From: Aurantimonas sp036252795
GTDB lineage: Bacteria > Pseudomonadota > Alphaproteobacteria > Rhizobiales > Rhizobiaceae
Assembly: GCA_036252795.1 (NCBI GenBank)
Contig: DASYHY010000136.1
Coordinates: forward strand, 1 to 21,849
DNA length: 21,849 nucleotides
Reading direction: 5' to 3'
Each line of letters begins with the position of its first letter. Within the stretch, counting starts at the first letter, position 1. Of this stretch, positions 1 through 7,557 are shown piece after piece. Below the pieces are notes generated by a model that searched no databases, was not told where the DNA came from, and saw nothing but the letters and a program-made list of their open reading frames with translations. The position numbers were made by a program, and so were the translations under genes.

Positions 1-116
1 CGGATGCTCAGAAGGGCCTCCGCCTCGCCGGGCTCCATCAGCCGCAGCCGGTAGCCCTTCGGCCCCATGCCGCGAAAGGCCTTGCGCCCGGAGCGCGGGC
101 GGGGCGCGGCGGCCAT
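1..116 (-). CDS. Unidentified protein, N-terminal fragment (runs off left edge)
   Basis: An open frame starts with ATG at 116, one base after the stop of the DUF1330 gene (TGACATG), and runs off the window after 38 codons. It begins MAAAPRPRSGRKAFRGMGPK and continues with a charged, Leu/Glu-rich stretch. The basic, proline-rich first 20 residues look disordered. The near-zero spacing suggests it is the last visible member of the LOV kinase-pyrF-DUF1330 operon and is translationally coupled to the gene before it. The fragment is too short to name a family, and no function is proposed. Confidence 0.5.
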   Translation of the reverse strand, partial: MAAAPRPRSGRKAFRGMGPKGYRLRLMEPGEAEALLSI

Positions 117-117
117 G

Positions 118-411
118 TCAGGCGTCGTGGCCCTCGACGATGACCATCTCGGCGTCGGCGCAGCGCTGCCGGATCGCCGCCGCCTTCTGGTACTGCTCGC
201 TGTCGTAGCAGGCCTTCGCCGTCTCCACGCTGTCGAACTCGATGACCACGTTGCGCGCCCGCACGGGCCCCTCGAGCGGGACGTGGCGGCCGCCGCGCGC
301 CAGGAAGCGGGCGCCATACTGCTGGAAGGCGGGCGCCGCCGTCGCGACGTAGTCCTTGTACATCTCGGCGTCGTGGACGTCGACGCGCGCGATCCAGTAA
401 CCCTTTGCCAT
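118..411 (-). CDS. DUF1330 family protein
   Basis: A 97-residue protein beginning MAKGYWIARVDVHD, the typical opening of DUF1330 proteins, which are small ferredoxin-like alpha/beta (dimeric alpha-beta barrel) proteins of unknown biochemical role. Conserved-looking parts are the YKDYVATAAPAFQQYGARFLARGG stretch in two halves (residues 19-42), the central VVIEF strand, and the YQKAAAIRQ helix near the C-terminus. I chose the ATG at 411 over one at 423 because AGGAAG lies five to six bases upstream of it and family members start at MAKGYW. The gene sits 36 bases after pyrF in the same orientation, so it is probably cotranscribed with it. Family assignment is firm; function is unknown. Confidence 0.85.
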   Translation of the reverse strand: MAKGYWIARVDVHDAEMYKDYVATAAPAFQQYGARFLARGGRHVPLEGPVRARNVVIEFDSVETAKACYDSEQYQKAAAIRQRCADAEMVIVEGHDA

Positions 412-447
412 CAGCTTCCTCATTCGTTCTGCTCTGGTCGTGTCCCG

Positions 448-1167
448 TCAGGCGGCGGCGCCGAGGACGGCGTCCATCTCTGCCAGGATCGCCTCGGCCG
501 CCTGCCGCGGGTCGGCTGCCTGGACGATCGGCCGCGCCACGACGAGATGCGACGCGCCGGCGACCAGGGCATCGGCCGGGGTCGCCACCCGCTTCTGATC
601 GCCCGCGGCGGCGCCGGCCGGGCGGATGCCCGGCGTGACGATCGCCATGTCCGGGCCGACGAGAGCCCGAAGCGCGGCCGCCTCGGGTGCCGCCGCGACG
701 ATCCCGCCCATGCCGATGTCGCGGGCCTGGGAGGCCCTCAACCGCACGAGATCGGCAACGCCGTAGGCGTAGCCCGCCTGCCTCAGGTCGGCGTCGTCGA
801 GCGACGTGAGGACGGTGACGCCGAGCAGCGTCAGTTCGGAGCCGCGAGCAGCCGCGACGGCGGCTTCCATGGCGTGCGGATAAGCGTGGAGGGTCAGCAT
901 CGCCGCGCCGAGCCCGGCCGCCGACTCGACGCCCTTCGCGACGGTATTGGGGATGTCGAGCAGCTTCAGGTCGAGGAACACCTTCTTGCCCGCCTGCGTC
1001 AGTTCGCGGACCAGTGGCAGGCCCCCGCCATAGGCGAGCTGATAGCCGATCTTGTACCACAGGACCGTCTCGCCCAGCTGCGCGACGATCGTCTCCGCCT
1101 CGGCGGCGGTCGAAACGTCGAGCCCGACGATGAGTCTGTCGCGCCCGGATGTCTGCGGATCTGTCAT
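448..1167 (-). CDS. pyrF: Orotidine 5'-phosphate decarboxylase
   Basis: Catalyses the last step of de novo UMP synthesis, decarboxylating OMP in the cytoplasm. The 239-residue TIM-barrel protein is full length. Visible signatures are GLD at residues 15-17, Lys39 in WYKIGYQL, the hallmark DLKLLDIPNT with Asp66, Lys68 and Asp71 (the spacing of the family's catalytic Lys/Asp array), and TPGIRP at about 178-183 for phosphate binding. The ATG at 1167 overlaps the stop of the upstream LOV kinase gene (TGATG), with GAGG five to six bases ahead of it. This points to translational coupling and one transcript from the kinase promoter. A TTG at 1170 is an alternative start that would add one residue. 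Confidence 0.97.
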   Translation of the reverse strand: MTDPQTSGRDRLIVGLDVSTAAEAETIVAQLGETVLWYKIGYQLAYGGGLPLVRELTQAGKKVFLDLKLLDIPNTVAKGVESAAGLGAAMLTLHAYPHAMEAAVAAARGSELTLLGVTVLTSLDDADLRQAGYAYGVADLVRLRASQARDIGMGGIVAAAPEAAALRALVGPDMAIVTPGIRPAGAAAGDQKRVATPADALVAGASHLVVARPIVQAADPRQAAEAILAEMDAVLGAAA

Positions 1168-2429
1168 CAATCCTCGGGGTTGAGCGGAATGTCGACCGTC
1201 ACCGTGGTGCCGGCGGTGTTGGCGTTGACGTCCAGCCGTGCGCCGAGGCCGCGCACCAGCGACACGGTGATGCGCCCCCCAAGGCCCCGCTGCGCCTCTC
1301 GCGCTCGCTGCCGGCGCGTCGCCTGCTCGCCGGTTTCGATCACGGCGCTGCCTTCGGCGCCATCGGCCTTGCGGCTCTTTCCCATCGCGTCGGCGAGGTT
1401 GCGGGCCGTGTTGGCCTGCAGCTCCGCCCGTGGCTCGATACCGTCGCTGATCGCCTCGACGGTTTCCGCATCGATCGGCGCCGGCTCGCGCGCGCCGCCA
1501 TAGGGCCAGTTGCTCCCCTCCGGCAGGCCGATCCCGTCGTCGGTCACCGTCATCCTGATCATGTCGGATGACAGCATCTTCAGCCGCGCCTCTACGAGCC
1601 CCTCCTCGCGCCCCTCGAACGCGTGCTTGAGCGCGTTGGTCAAGAGTTCGGAGAACAGGAGGCCGACCCTCGCCGCCCGCTCGACGCTGACTTCGATTGC
1701 GTCGCAGTCGACATTGACGCGCACCGATCGGCGGCCATCGAGATGGCCGATCGTCGCGGCGATCCGGCTGACATAGGCCCCGAGCGGCAGCCGCGTGGAC
1801 CGGGCGGAGCCGACGCCCGCTTCGGTCATCTCCTGGTAGAGGAGCTGCAGGCTCTCGATCCGGCGCGCCAGAGCGTGGAACGATTCCTCGCTGGTATTGC
1901 TGCGGGCCTGCATGCGGATCATGCCGATGATCATCGCCAGGTGGTTCTTCACCCGGTGCTGGATCTCGCCGAGCGCGGCGTCGATCTCGGCGGCCTCACC
2001 GAGCGCGCCGGACTCGCCGAGATCCTCGCCCTCGCTCATGTCGCGCTGGACGCCCAGGAAGCACTGGAGCTTGCCGTCATCGTCGTAGAGCGGCGTGATC
2101 ATCAGCCGGTTCAGGAATTTGGTTCCGTCGGCGCGATAGTTGACGATGTCGAGCGAGATGTCCTGCTCGTCGCGCAAGGCGTCGCCGATCGCACGAACAT
2201 GCGCCGGATCGGTCTCGTCGCCCTGCAGGAACCGGCAGTTGCGCCCGATCGCCGCCTCGACGCTGTAGCGCGTGATCTTCTCGAAGGCGGCATTGGCATA
2301 GACGATCGGATTGCCGTCCAGATGCGGATTCGTCAGAACCAGTGCCAACGGTACCTTCGCCAGCGCGGCCGCGCTGATCCCGGCGGGCATCGTATCGGTG
2401 CCCGCCTGCTCTCTTTGCTGGTGACCCAT
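1167..2429 (-). CDS. LOV-domain blue-light sensor histidine kinase (HWE/HisKA_2 type)
   Basis: A 420-residue soluble sensor kinase with no membrane segment. An N-terminal LOV/PAS domain (about residues 20-132) carries the photoreceptor signature GRNCRFLQG at 62-70. Cys65 is the residue that forms the flavin adduct in LOV proteins. A HisKA_2-type dimerisation/phosphoacceptor region follows with EIQHRVKNHL (His158), then a HATPase domain with N-box ELLTNALKHA (Asn265) and G1 box DDGIG (297-301). The G2-like segment RGLGGRITVSLVRGLG appears only at 381-396, so about 75 residues (306-380) are inserted in the ATP lid. The gene overlaps pyrF. Relatives such as Brucella LOV-HK act in light and stress signalling; the partner response regulator is not in this window. 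Start: ATG with GGGGAG close upstream; Met14 is an alternative. Confidence 0.92.
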   Translation of the reverse strand: MGHQQREQAGTDTMPAGISAAALAKVPLALVLTNPHLDGNPIVYANAAFEKITRYSVEAAIGRNCRFLQGDETDPAHVRAIGDALRDEQDISLDIVNYRADGTKFLNRLMITPLYDDDGKLQCFLGVQRDMSEGEDLGESGALGEAAEIDAALGEIQHRVKNHLAMIIGMIRMQARSNTSEESFHALARRIESLQLLYQEMTEAGVGSARSTRLPLGAYVSRIAATIGHLDGRRSVRVNVDCDAIEVSVERAARVGLLFSELLTNALKHAFEGREEGLVEARLKMLSSDMIRMTVTDDGIGLPEGSNWPYGGAREPAPIDAETVEAISDGIEPRAELQANTARNLADAMGKSRKADGAEGSAVIETGEQATRRQRAREAQRGLGGRITVSLVRGLGARLDVNANTAGTTVTVDIPLNPED

Positions 2430-2496
2430 CGCTCCCCGCAGACGGCCTCGTAGTTGGGCTCGTCGAGCACGACGGCGCGCTGGAACGAACTCGGCC

Positions 2497-2524
2497 AGTT
2501 TAGCGCCTTACATTTTTCCGGCAA
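2497..2524 (-). promoter_or_regulatory. Putative sigma70-type promoter for the LOV kinase-pyrF operon
   Basis: On the minus strand a TTGCCG -35 element (2519-2524) is followed by 16 bases and a TAAACT -10 element (2497-2502). The predicted transcript would begin about 60 bases ahead of the kinase ATG. It is the only convincing pair of boxes in the 150-base gap between polA's stop and the kinase start. This is a pattern match only. Confidence 0.45.
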
Positions 2525-2581
2525 GCCAGGCGTTGTTCGTCGGTGGTGGTTGCGACAAATCTGCAACCCTTCCGCGCGTTC

Positions 2582-5509
2582 TCAGTGGGCCTCTTCCCAG
2601 TTCGCGGCCGCCTTCGCGTCCACCTCCAGAGGCACCGACAGATCCACACGGGGGTGCGCAGCCTCTTCCATCACCTGCCGGATGACCGGCAGCGTCGCCG
2701 CGACCTCGTCCTCGTCCACCTCGAAGACCAGCTCGTCATGGACCTGCAGCAGCATCCGGGCGGAGAGGCCCGCTGCCGCCAGCGCCGGCTCCATGCGGAT
2801 CATCGCGCGGCGGATGATGTCGGCGGCGGTTCCCTGGATAGGCGCGTTGATCGCGGCGCGCTCGTTGAAGGCGCGGACTGCCGGATTGGGCGACTTGATG
2901 TCCGGATAGTGCACCCGCCGGCCGAACAGCGTCTCGACGAAGCGGTGTTCCTTGGCGAAGGCCTTGGTGGCGTCCATGTAGTCGCGGATGCCGGGAAAGC
3001 GCTCGAAGTATCGCTTGATGTAGAGCCCGGCCTCGTCGCGCGGGATCGACAGCTGGTTGGCGAGCCCGAAGGCCGAGATCCCGTAGATGATGCCGAAATT
3101 GATCGCCTTGGCACGCCGGCGCACCTCCGCCGGCATTCCCTCCACGGGCACCCCGAACATCTCCGAAGCGGTCATGGCGTGGATGTCGTGGCGCTGGCGG
3201 AAGGCGTCCTTCAGCTGCGGGATGTCGGCGATGTGGGCGAGGATGCGCAGTTCGATCTGGCTGTAGTCGGCCGAGACCAGCAGCTTTCCCGGCGGCGCGA
3301 CGAAGGCGGTGCGGATCGCCCGGCCTTCCTCGGTGCGGATCGGGATGTTCTGCAGGTTCGGCTCGGAGGAGGACAACCGACCCGTCGTCGTCGAGGCCAT
3401 GGCGTAGCTGGTGTGGATCCGCCCCTCGCGGTCCATGTGCGCCGGCAGGGTGTCGGTATAGGTGCCCTTCAGCTTGCTGAGCTGGCGCCAGTCGACGATG
3501 CGGCGGGGCAGCTCGTGGCCTTCGGCGGCGAGTTCCTCCAGCACCTTCACGTCGGTCGACCACTGGCCGGACTTGGTCTTGCGCCCGCCCGGCAGTCCGA
3601 GCTTGCCGAACAGGATCTCGCCGAGCTGCTTGGGCGAGCCGGGATTGAAGGTCTCGCCGGCAAGTTCGGCGATTTCGGCCTCCAGACCCGCCAGCTTCTG
3701 CGCGAAGCGGCCGGACAGTCGCGACAGGATCTGCCGGTCGGTGGTGATGCCGCGCTCTTCCATGCGCGCCAGCACCGGCACCAGCGGACGCTCCAGGCGC
3801 TCGTAGACCGCGGCCATGCCCTCGGCTGCGAGGCGCGGCTTGAGGACCAGCCACAGGCGCAACGTGACGTCGGCGTCCTCTGCGGCGTATTCGGTAACCT
3901 TGTCGATCGGGCAGGCGGCGATCGCCCTGGCGCCGCGCCCCGACCCGCACAGCTCCTTGTAGGAGACCGGCTTGTGCCCGAGCAGTCGTTCGGACAGCTC
4001 GTCCATGCCGTGGCCCTCGAGCGACGACGAGGCATCGAGGGCGTAGGAGATCAGCATCGTGTCGTCGAACGGCGCCACGGTGATGCCGTGGCGGCGCAGG
4101 ACCAGATAGTCGAACTTGATGTTCTGGCCGATCTTGAGGATCGACGCATCTTCCAGCACCGGCTTCAGCAGCGCCATCGCATCGGCGAAGGGCACCTGGG
4201 GGCCGATCTCGTCCTCGACCTTCCTGTCGGAAAGCAGGTCCGTCTCGCCCGAGGGCGAGACATGGGCGAGCGGCAGATAGGCGGCGCGGCCGGGTCTCGT
4301 CGCGAAGGAGACGCCGATCAGGTCGCCGGTCATTGCCGAAAGCGACGAGATCTCCGTGTCGATCGCCAGAACGCCGCCCTGGCGTGCCTCGTCCATCCAG
4401 GCCGCCAGCGCGCCGGCGTCGCGGATCGTCACATAGGCACTGCGGTCGAACACGGAACTGGCCGCCGCCGCCCGCCGGCTCTCCGCCAGACCCGCCGGCG
4501 TGAAGGGCAGATGCGCCGTTCCCGACGCGGCGACCTTCACGGTCGCGGCGGGGTCGAGGTCGGGACCGCGGGCCGGGCCGTCGACGGCGATCTCCGCCCG
4601 CGACACCTCGCTGGCGTCGGTCCCCAGCTGTGCCGCGACGCGCCGCGTCAGGGTGACGAACTCCATCGCCTTCAGGAAGGAAACGAGTTTCTCGCCATCC
4701 GGCTCGTGGATGAACAGATCGTCGAGCGGCACGTCGAGCGGGGTGTCGCAGTCGAGCGTCACCAGTTGCTTCGACAGGCGCGCCTGATCGGCGAAGGCGA
4801 TGAGGTTCTCCCGCCGCTTCGCCTGCTTGATCTCGCCGGCCCGGGCGAGCAGCGTCTCGAGATCCCCGTATTCCTCGAGCAGTTGCGCCGCCGTCTTTGG
4901 ACCGATGCCGGGCACACCCGGAACGTTGTCGGACGTGTCCCCGACCAGGGCCTGCAGGTCGATCATCTTCTCGGGATAGACGCCAAATTTCTCGCGCACC
5001 TCCTCGCGGCCGAGGCGCTTGTCCTTCATCTGGTCGTAGAGCACGACGCCGGGCCGGATCAGCTGCATCAGGTCCTTGTCGGAGGACACGATGGTCACGT
5101 CGCCGCCGGCATCGATCGCCCGGCACGTATAGGCGGCGATCAGATCGTCCGCCTCGTATCCCTGCTTCTCGATGCAGGGCAGGTCGAAGGCCCGCACCGC
5201 CTCGCGGATCAGCGCGAATTGCGGCACGAGATCCTCGGGCGGCGCCGTGCGATTGGCCTTGTATTCGGAGTAGAGCTCGTTGCGGAACGTCGTCGAGGAA
5301 TGATCGAAGATCACCGCGAAATGCGTCGGCGCGACGCCCACCGAGGTGTCCCGCGACTCTTCCACCAGCTTCCAAAGCATGTTGCAGAAGCCCGCGACCG
5401 CCCCAACGGGCAGGCCGTCGGACTTGCGGCTAAGCGGTGGCAGCGCGTGATACGCCCGGAAGATGTAGGCAGAGCCGTCGACGAGGAAGAGATGGTCGCC
5501 CTTGTTCAT
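2582..5509 (-). CDS. polA: DNA polymerase I
   Basis: Repair and Okazaki-fragment-processing polymerase, 975 residues, full length with all three domains. The 5'-3' exonuclease/FEN domain (about 1-300) shows LFLVDGSAYIFRA, GYEADDLIA and SSDKDLMQL. The 3'-5' proofreading domain (about 355-555) looks intact, with DTE at 384-386, NIKFD and YAAED (Tyr541, Asp545). The polymerase domain has motif A VSADYSQIELR (Asp748), O-helix RRRAKAINFGIIYG (798-810) and motif C QVHDELVF (His924, Asp925). I chose the ATG at 5509 because homologues start M-x-KGDHLFLVDGS; upstream ATGs (5545, 5584) would add an atypical tail. No strong ribosome site precedes it. It stands alone, divergent from the plus-strand genes to its right. 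Confidence 0.97.
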   Translation of the reverse strand: MNKGDHLFLVDGSAYIFRAYHALPPLSRKSDGLPVGAVAGFCNMLWKLVEESRDTSVGVAPTHFAVIFDHSSTTFRNELYSEYKANRTAPPEDLVPQFALIREAVRAFDLPCIEKQGYEADDLIAAYTCRAIDAGGDVTIVSSDKDLMQLIRPGVVLYDQMKDKRLGREEVREKFGVYPEKMIDLQALVGDTSDNVPGVPGIGPKTAAQLLEEYGDLETLLARAGEIKQAKRRENLIAFADQARLSKQLVTLDCDTPLDVPLDDLFIHEPDGEKLVSFLKAMEFVTLTRRVAAQLGTDASEVSRAEIAVDGPARGPDLDPAATVKVAASGTAHLPFTPAGLAESRRAAAASSVFDRSAYVTIRDAGALAAWMDEARQGGVLAIDTEISSLSAMTGDLIGVSFATRPGRAAYLPLAHVSPSGETDLLSDRKVEDEIGPQVPFADAMALLKPVLEDASILKIGQNIKFDYLVLRRHGITVAPFDDTMLISYALDASSSLEGHGMDELSERLLGHKPVSYKELCGSGRGARAIAACPIDKVTEYAAEDADVTLRLWLVLKPRLAAEGMAAVYERLERPLVPVLARMEERGITTDRQILSRLSGRFAQKLAGLEAEIAELAGETFNPGSPKQLGEILFGKLGLPGGRKTKSGQWSTDVKVLEELAAEGHELPRRIVDWRQLSKLKGTYTDTLPAHMDREGRIHTSYAMASTTTGRLSSSEPNLQNIPIRTEEGRAIRTAFVAPPGKLLVSADYSQIELRILAHIADIPQLKDAFRQRHDIHAMTASEMFGVPVEGMPAEVRRRAKAINFGIIYGISAFGLANQLSIPRDEAGLYIKRYFERFPGIRDYMDATKAFAKEHRFVETLFGRRVHYPDIKSPNPAVRAFNERAAINAPIQGTAADIIRRAMIRMEPALAAAGLSARMLLQVHDELVFEVDEDEVAATLPVIRQVMEEAAHPRVDLSVPLEVDAKAAANWEEAH

Positions 5510-5723
5510 GCGCCGGTGGTATCGCGGGGCCGACCCCGTGTCCATCGGGACGCCCGCCTCTGGCGAGCAAGGCCTCTTCCGCACCCGCGCGGCGTGCAGC
5601 TACATATCGCTGCCTGGCAAGCGCGGCGGGCGACCTTGCGGCAGCCGACCCCTTGCATTGCGGTGCGCCTCAGTGTTTGTTACCGGCAATTAAGATTTCT
5701 TCACGGCGTTGTGACGGTCGCGT

Positions 5724-5750
5724 CTTGGCGTGGTCTTGATTTCCCTATGG
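5724..5750 (+). promoter_or_regulatory. Putative promoter of the candidate small RNA
   Basis: CTTGGC (5724-5729) and CCTATGG (5744-5750) lie in the plus direction just ahead of the structured stretch. CTTG-N16-CCTAT resembles the alphaproteobacterial sigma32 pattern (CTTG, spacer, CYTAT). CTTGGC with CTATGG also resembles the rhizobial housekeeping pattern CTTGAC-N17-CTATAT, with a spacer two bases short. Transcription would start near 5757. Which sigma factor would read it, if any, is open. Confidence 0.35.
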
Positions 5751-5756
5751 GCGAGT

Positions 5757-5934
5757 CGCATCTTGCTGGGGACGGCATCATTGGTGCCGTGTTCGGCCAT
5801 AGCACGTCCCCCGCTTTGGGCCGAATTGAGAGCGATCCGGTCCTCTTCCCCCTCTCCGGGACCGTCGCTCGCTGAAAGCGAGGGAGTCGTTGCGGTGTAT
5901 CCCCCTCCAGGCCGCGGCGGCTCCCTTCGTTTTT
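5757..5934 (+). ncRNA. Candidate trans-acting small RNA with three hairpins and anti-Shine-Dalgarno loops
   Basis: About 178 bases that fold into three consecutive GC-rich stems. Stem 1 is GGGGACG/CGTCCCC (5768-5774 with 5805-5811) enclosing a smaller GGCAT/GTGCC hairpin. Stem 2 is GAGCGA plus CGGTCC paired with GGACCG plus TCGCTC (5830-5843 with 5859-5870), 12 pairs with a two-base bulge. Stem 3 (5882-5895 with 5912-5925) has 14 pairs, three of them G-U, and is followed by TTCGTTTTT, an intrinsic terminator. The loops of stems 2 and 3 both contain TCCCCCTC, which is complementary to GA/GG-rich ribosome-binding sites. The 5' end is inferred from the promoter-like boxes upstream. I do not recognise a named RNA family; the three-hairpin design with pyrimidine-rich loops resembles rhizobial riboregulators. 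Confidence 0.5.
5882..5934 (+). terminator. Rho-independent terminator of the candidate small RNA
   Basis: A 14-bp stem (5882-5895 with 5912-5925, including three G-U pairs) with a 16-base loop is followed directly by TTCGTTTTT. It points in the plus direction and lies 230 bases ahead of the next gene, so it must end some transcript other than the peptidase's. Confidence 0.65.
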
Positions 5935-6165
5935 CAGGCGCTCGCCGCCGTTCCGGCGGGTTCCCAGGCGCCGAGGGGTCCTTCTCCCTCCGTTCGGCCT
6001 GCCGCGTGACCTTTCGCCGCCATCGGGCCGTGCCGGCATTTCGCTCCGGCAGGCCTTGATCCTTCGGCCCCGGCTCCTCTAGGCAGTAGCCTTCGCGGTT
6101 GCGCCGCCTGCCACGCCTGCGCGGGTCGGCGCCTGCCGCCGGTTGCCCATCGAAGGATCCGCGCC

Positions 6166-7557
6166 ATGGCCAAGCTCGACAGTGTCCTTGCCTGCATCGA
6201 CTTCAATCTCGACCGCTCTGTCGGGCGTCTGAACGACCTCCTGCGGATCCCCTCGATCTCGACCGATCCCGCCTATGCGGCGGACTGCCGCCGGGCGGCG
6301 GAGTATCTCGCCGGCGATCTCTCGGCCATCGGCTTCGACGCCGGTGTGCGCGAGACACCAGGCCACCCGATGGTGGTCGCCCATCATGCCGGCCCCGAAG
6401 GCGCGCCCCACGTCCTGTTCTACGGCCATTACGACGTCCAGCCGGTCGACCCGATCGAGCTTTGGGACAGCGACCCGTTCGAGCCCCGCATCGCGACCAT
6501 GCCGGATGGCTCGCAGCGGATCGTCGCCCGCGGCGCCGCCGACGACAAGGGCCAGCTGCTGACCTTCATCGAGGCCTGCCGGGCCTTCAAGGCGGAGACC
6601 GGCGGGCTTCCCTGCCGGGTCACGATCTTCCTCGAAGGGGAGGAGGAATCGGGTTCCCCGTCGCTGCGGCCCTTCTTCGACGCCAACAAGGCCGAGCTGA
6701 CGGCGGACGTCGCGCTGGTCTGCGACACCAACATGTGGAACCGCGAGACGCCGGCGATCTCCACCGGCCTGCGGGGTCTGGTCGGCGAGGAGGTGACGAT
6801 CCGCGCGGCGAGCCGCGACCTGCATTCCGGCTATTATGGCGGCGCGGCGCAGAACCCGGTGCGGGTGCTGGCGAAGATCCTCGCCGACATTCACGACGCG
6901 GAAGGCCGGATCACCATTCCCGGCTTCTACGACGGCGTCGAGGAGTTGCCGGACGAGGTCCGAAGGATCTGGCAGGATCTCGGCTTTTCCGAATCCGCCT
7001 TCCTCGGCGAGGTTGGACTGTCGGTGCCGGCCGGCGAGACGGACCGCTCGGTGCTGGAGCAGGTCTGGTCGCGGCCCACGGCGGAATTCAACGGCATCGA
7101 GGGCGGCTATACCGGCGAGGGCTTCAAAACGGTGATCGCCGCCAAGGCGCGCGCCAAGATCTCCTTCCGCCTCGTGGCCGGCCAGGATCCCGATCGCATC
7201 CGCGCGGCATTCCGCCGGTTCGTCACCGAGCGCCTGCCGGCGGACTGCACCGCCGAGTTCGAGGCGCACGGCGGCTCGCCCGCCATTCAGCTGCCCTTCG
7301 ATTCGCCCTGGCTGGCCGCGGCGCGGACGGCGCTCTCGGACGAATGGCCGAAGCCCGCCGTGATGATCGCCATGGGAGGCTCGATCCCGGTCGTCGGCGA
7401 GTTCAAGGACCGGCTCGGCATGGAATCGCTGCTGATCGGCTTCGGCCTCGGCGGCGACGCGATCCACTCGCCGAACGAGAAGTACGAGATGTCGTCCTTC
7501 CACAAGGGCCAGCGCTCCTGGGCGAGGGTGCTGGAGGCGCTCGGCGGCGGGCGTTGA
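6166..7557 (+). CDS. M20 family metallopeptidase (dipeptidase-like)
   Basis: A 463-residue cytosolic di-zinc peptidase of the M20 family, closest in layout to nonspecific dipeptidases (CNDP/carnosinase type). Putative metal ligands and catalytic residues are visible: His88 and Asp90 in YGHYDVQP, Asp126 in GAADDKGQ, Glu160/Glu161 in EGEEESGS, Asp187 in VCDTNMW, and His434 in DAIHSPNEK. The dimerisation (lid) domain lies at about 200-370, with SRDLHSGYYGG (His220), and GGSIPVV at 404-410 matches the substrate-binding loop. AAGGA lies eight bases before the ATG. The gene is monocistronic, with a long leader behind it and a terminator after it. Substrate cannot be read from the sequence; small peptides are the family norm. 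Confidence 0.92.
   Translation: MAKLDSVLACIDFNLDRSVGRLNDLLRIPSISTDPAYAADCRRAAEYLAGDLSAIGFDAGVRETPGHPMVVAHHAGPEGAPHVLFYGHYDVQPVDPIELWDSDPFEPRIATMPDGSQRIVARGAADDKGQLLTFIEACRAFKAETGGLPCRVTIFLEGEEESGSPSLRPFFDANKAELTADVALVCDTNMWNRETPAISTGLRGLVGEEVTIRAASRDLHSGYYGGAAQNPVRVLAKILADIHDAEGRITIPGFYDGVEELPDEVRRIWQDLGFSESAFLGEVGLSVPAGETDRSVLEQVWSRPTAEFNGIEGGYTGEGFKTVIAAKARAKISFRLVAGQDPDRIRAAFRRFVTERLPADCTAEFEAHGGSPAIQLPFDSPWLAAARTALSDEWPKPAVMIAMGGSIPVVGEFKDRLGMESLLIGFGLGGDAIHSPNEKYEMSSFHKGQRSWARVLEALGGGR

Larger units (their letters stand above)
5510..6165. other. 656-base intergenic region between divergent polA and the M20 peptidase
   Basis: No convincing protein gene lies here: short frames on both strands lack ribosome sites and family resemblance. 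The middle (about 5757-5934) holds a candidate structured small RNA ending in an intrinsic terminator. The part before it (5510-5723) must contain the polA promoter, but no clear box pair stands out. The part after it (5935-6165) is the peptidase leader; it contains a 9-bp inverted repeat GGCCTGCCG/CGGCAGGCC at 5996-6004 and 6047-6055 that could fold as a long stem-loop. Confidence 0.7.

Noticed and set aside
2333..2566. Minus-strand 77-codon frame covering the kinase promoter and start
   Set aside because: Overlaps the kinase start in another frame, has no family resemblance, and covers the promoter-like boxes.
2548..2568. GGTTGC/GCAACC hairpin after the polA stop
   Set aside because: Only six pairs with a nine-base loop and no T tract; too weak to call a terminator.
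2543..5875. 1110-codon open frame on the plus strand opposite polA
   Set aside because: It is a GC-bias shadow of polA: no family resemblance and the composition of an antisense frame (His, Arg, Asp, Val runs). Its last 42 codons (ATG at 5747) lack a ribosome site and overlap the RNA hairpins.
6079..7503. 474-codon open frame opposite the M20 peptidase
   Set aside because: Antisense shadow; the plus-strand frame has all the zinc-ligand motifs.
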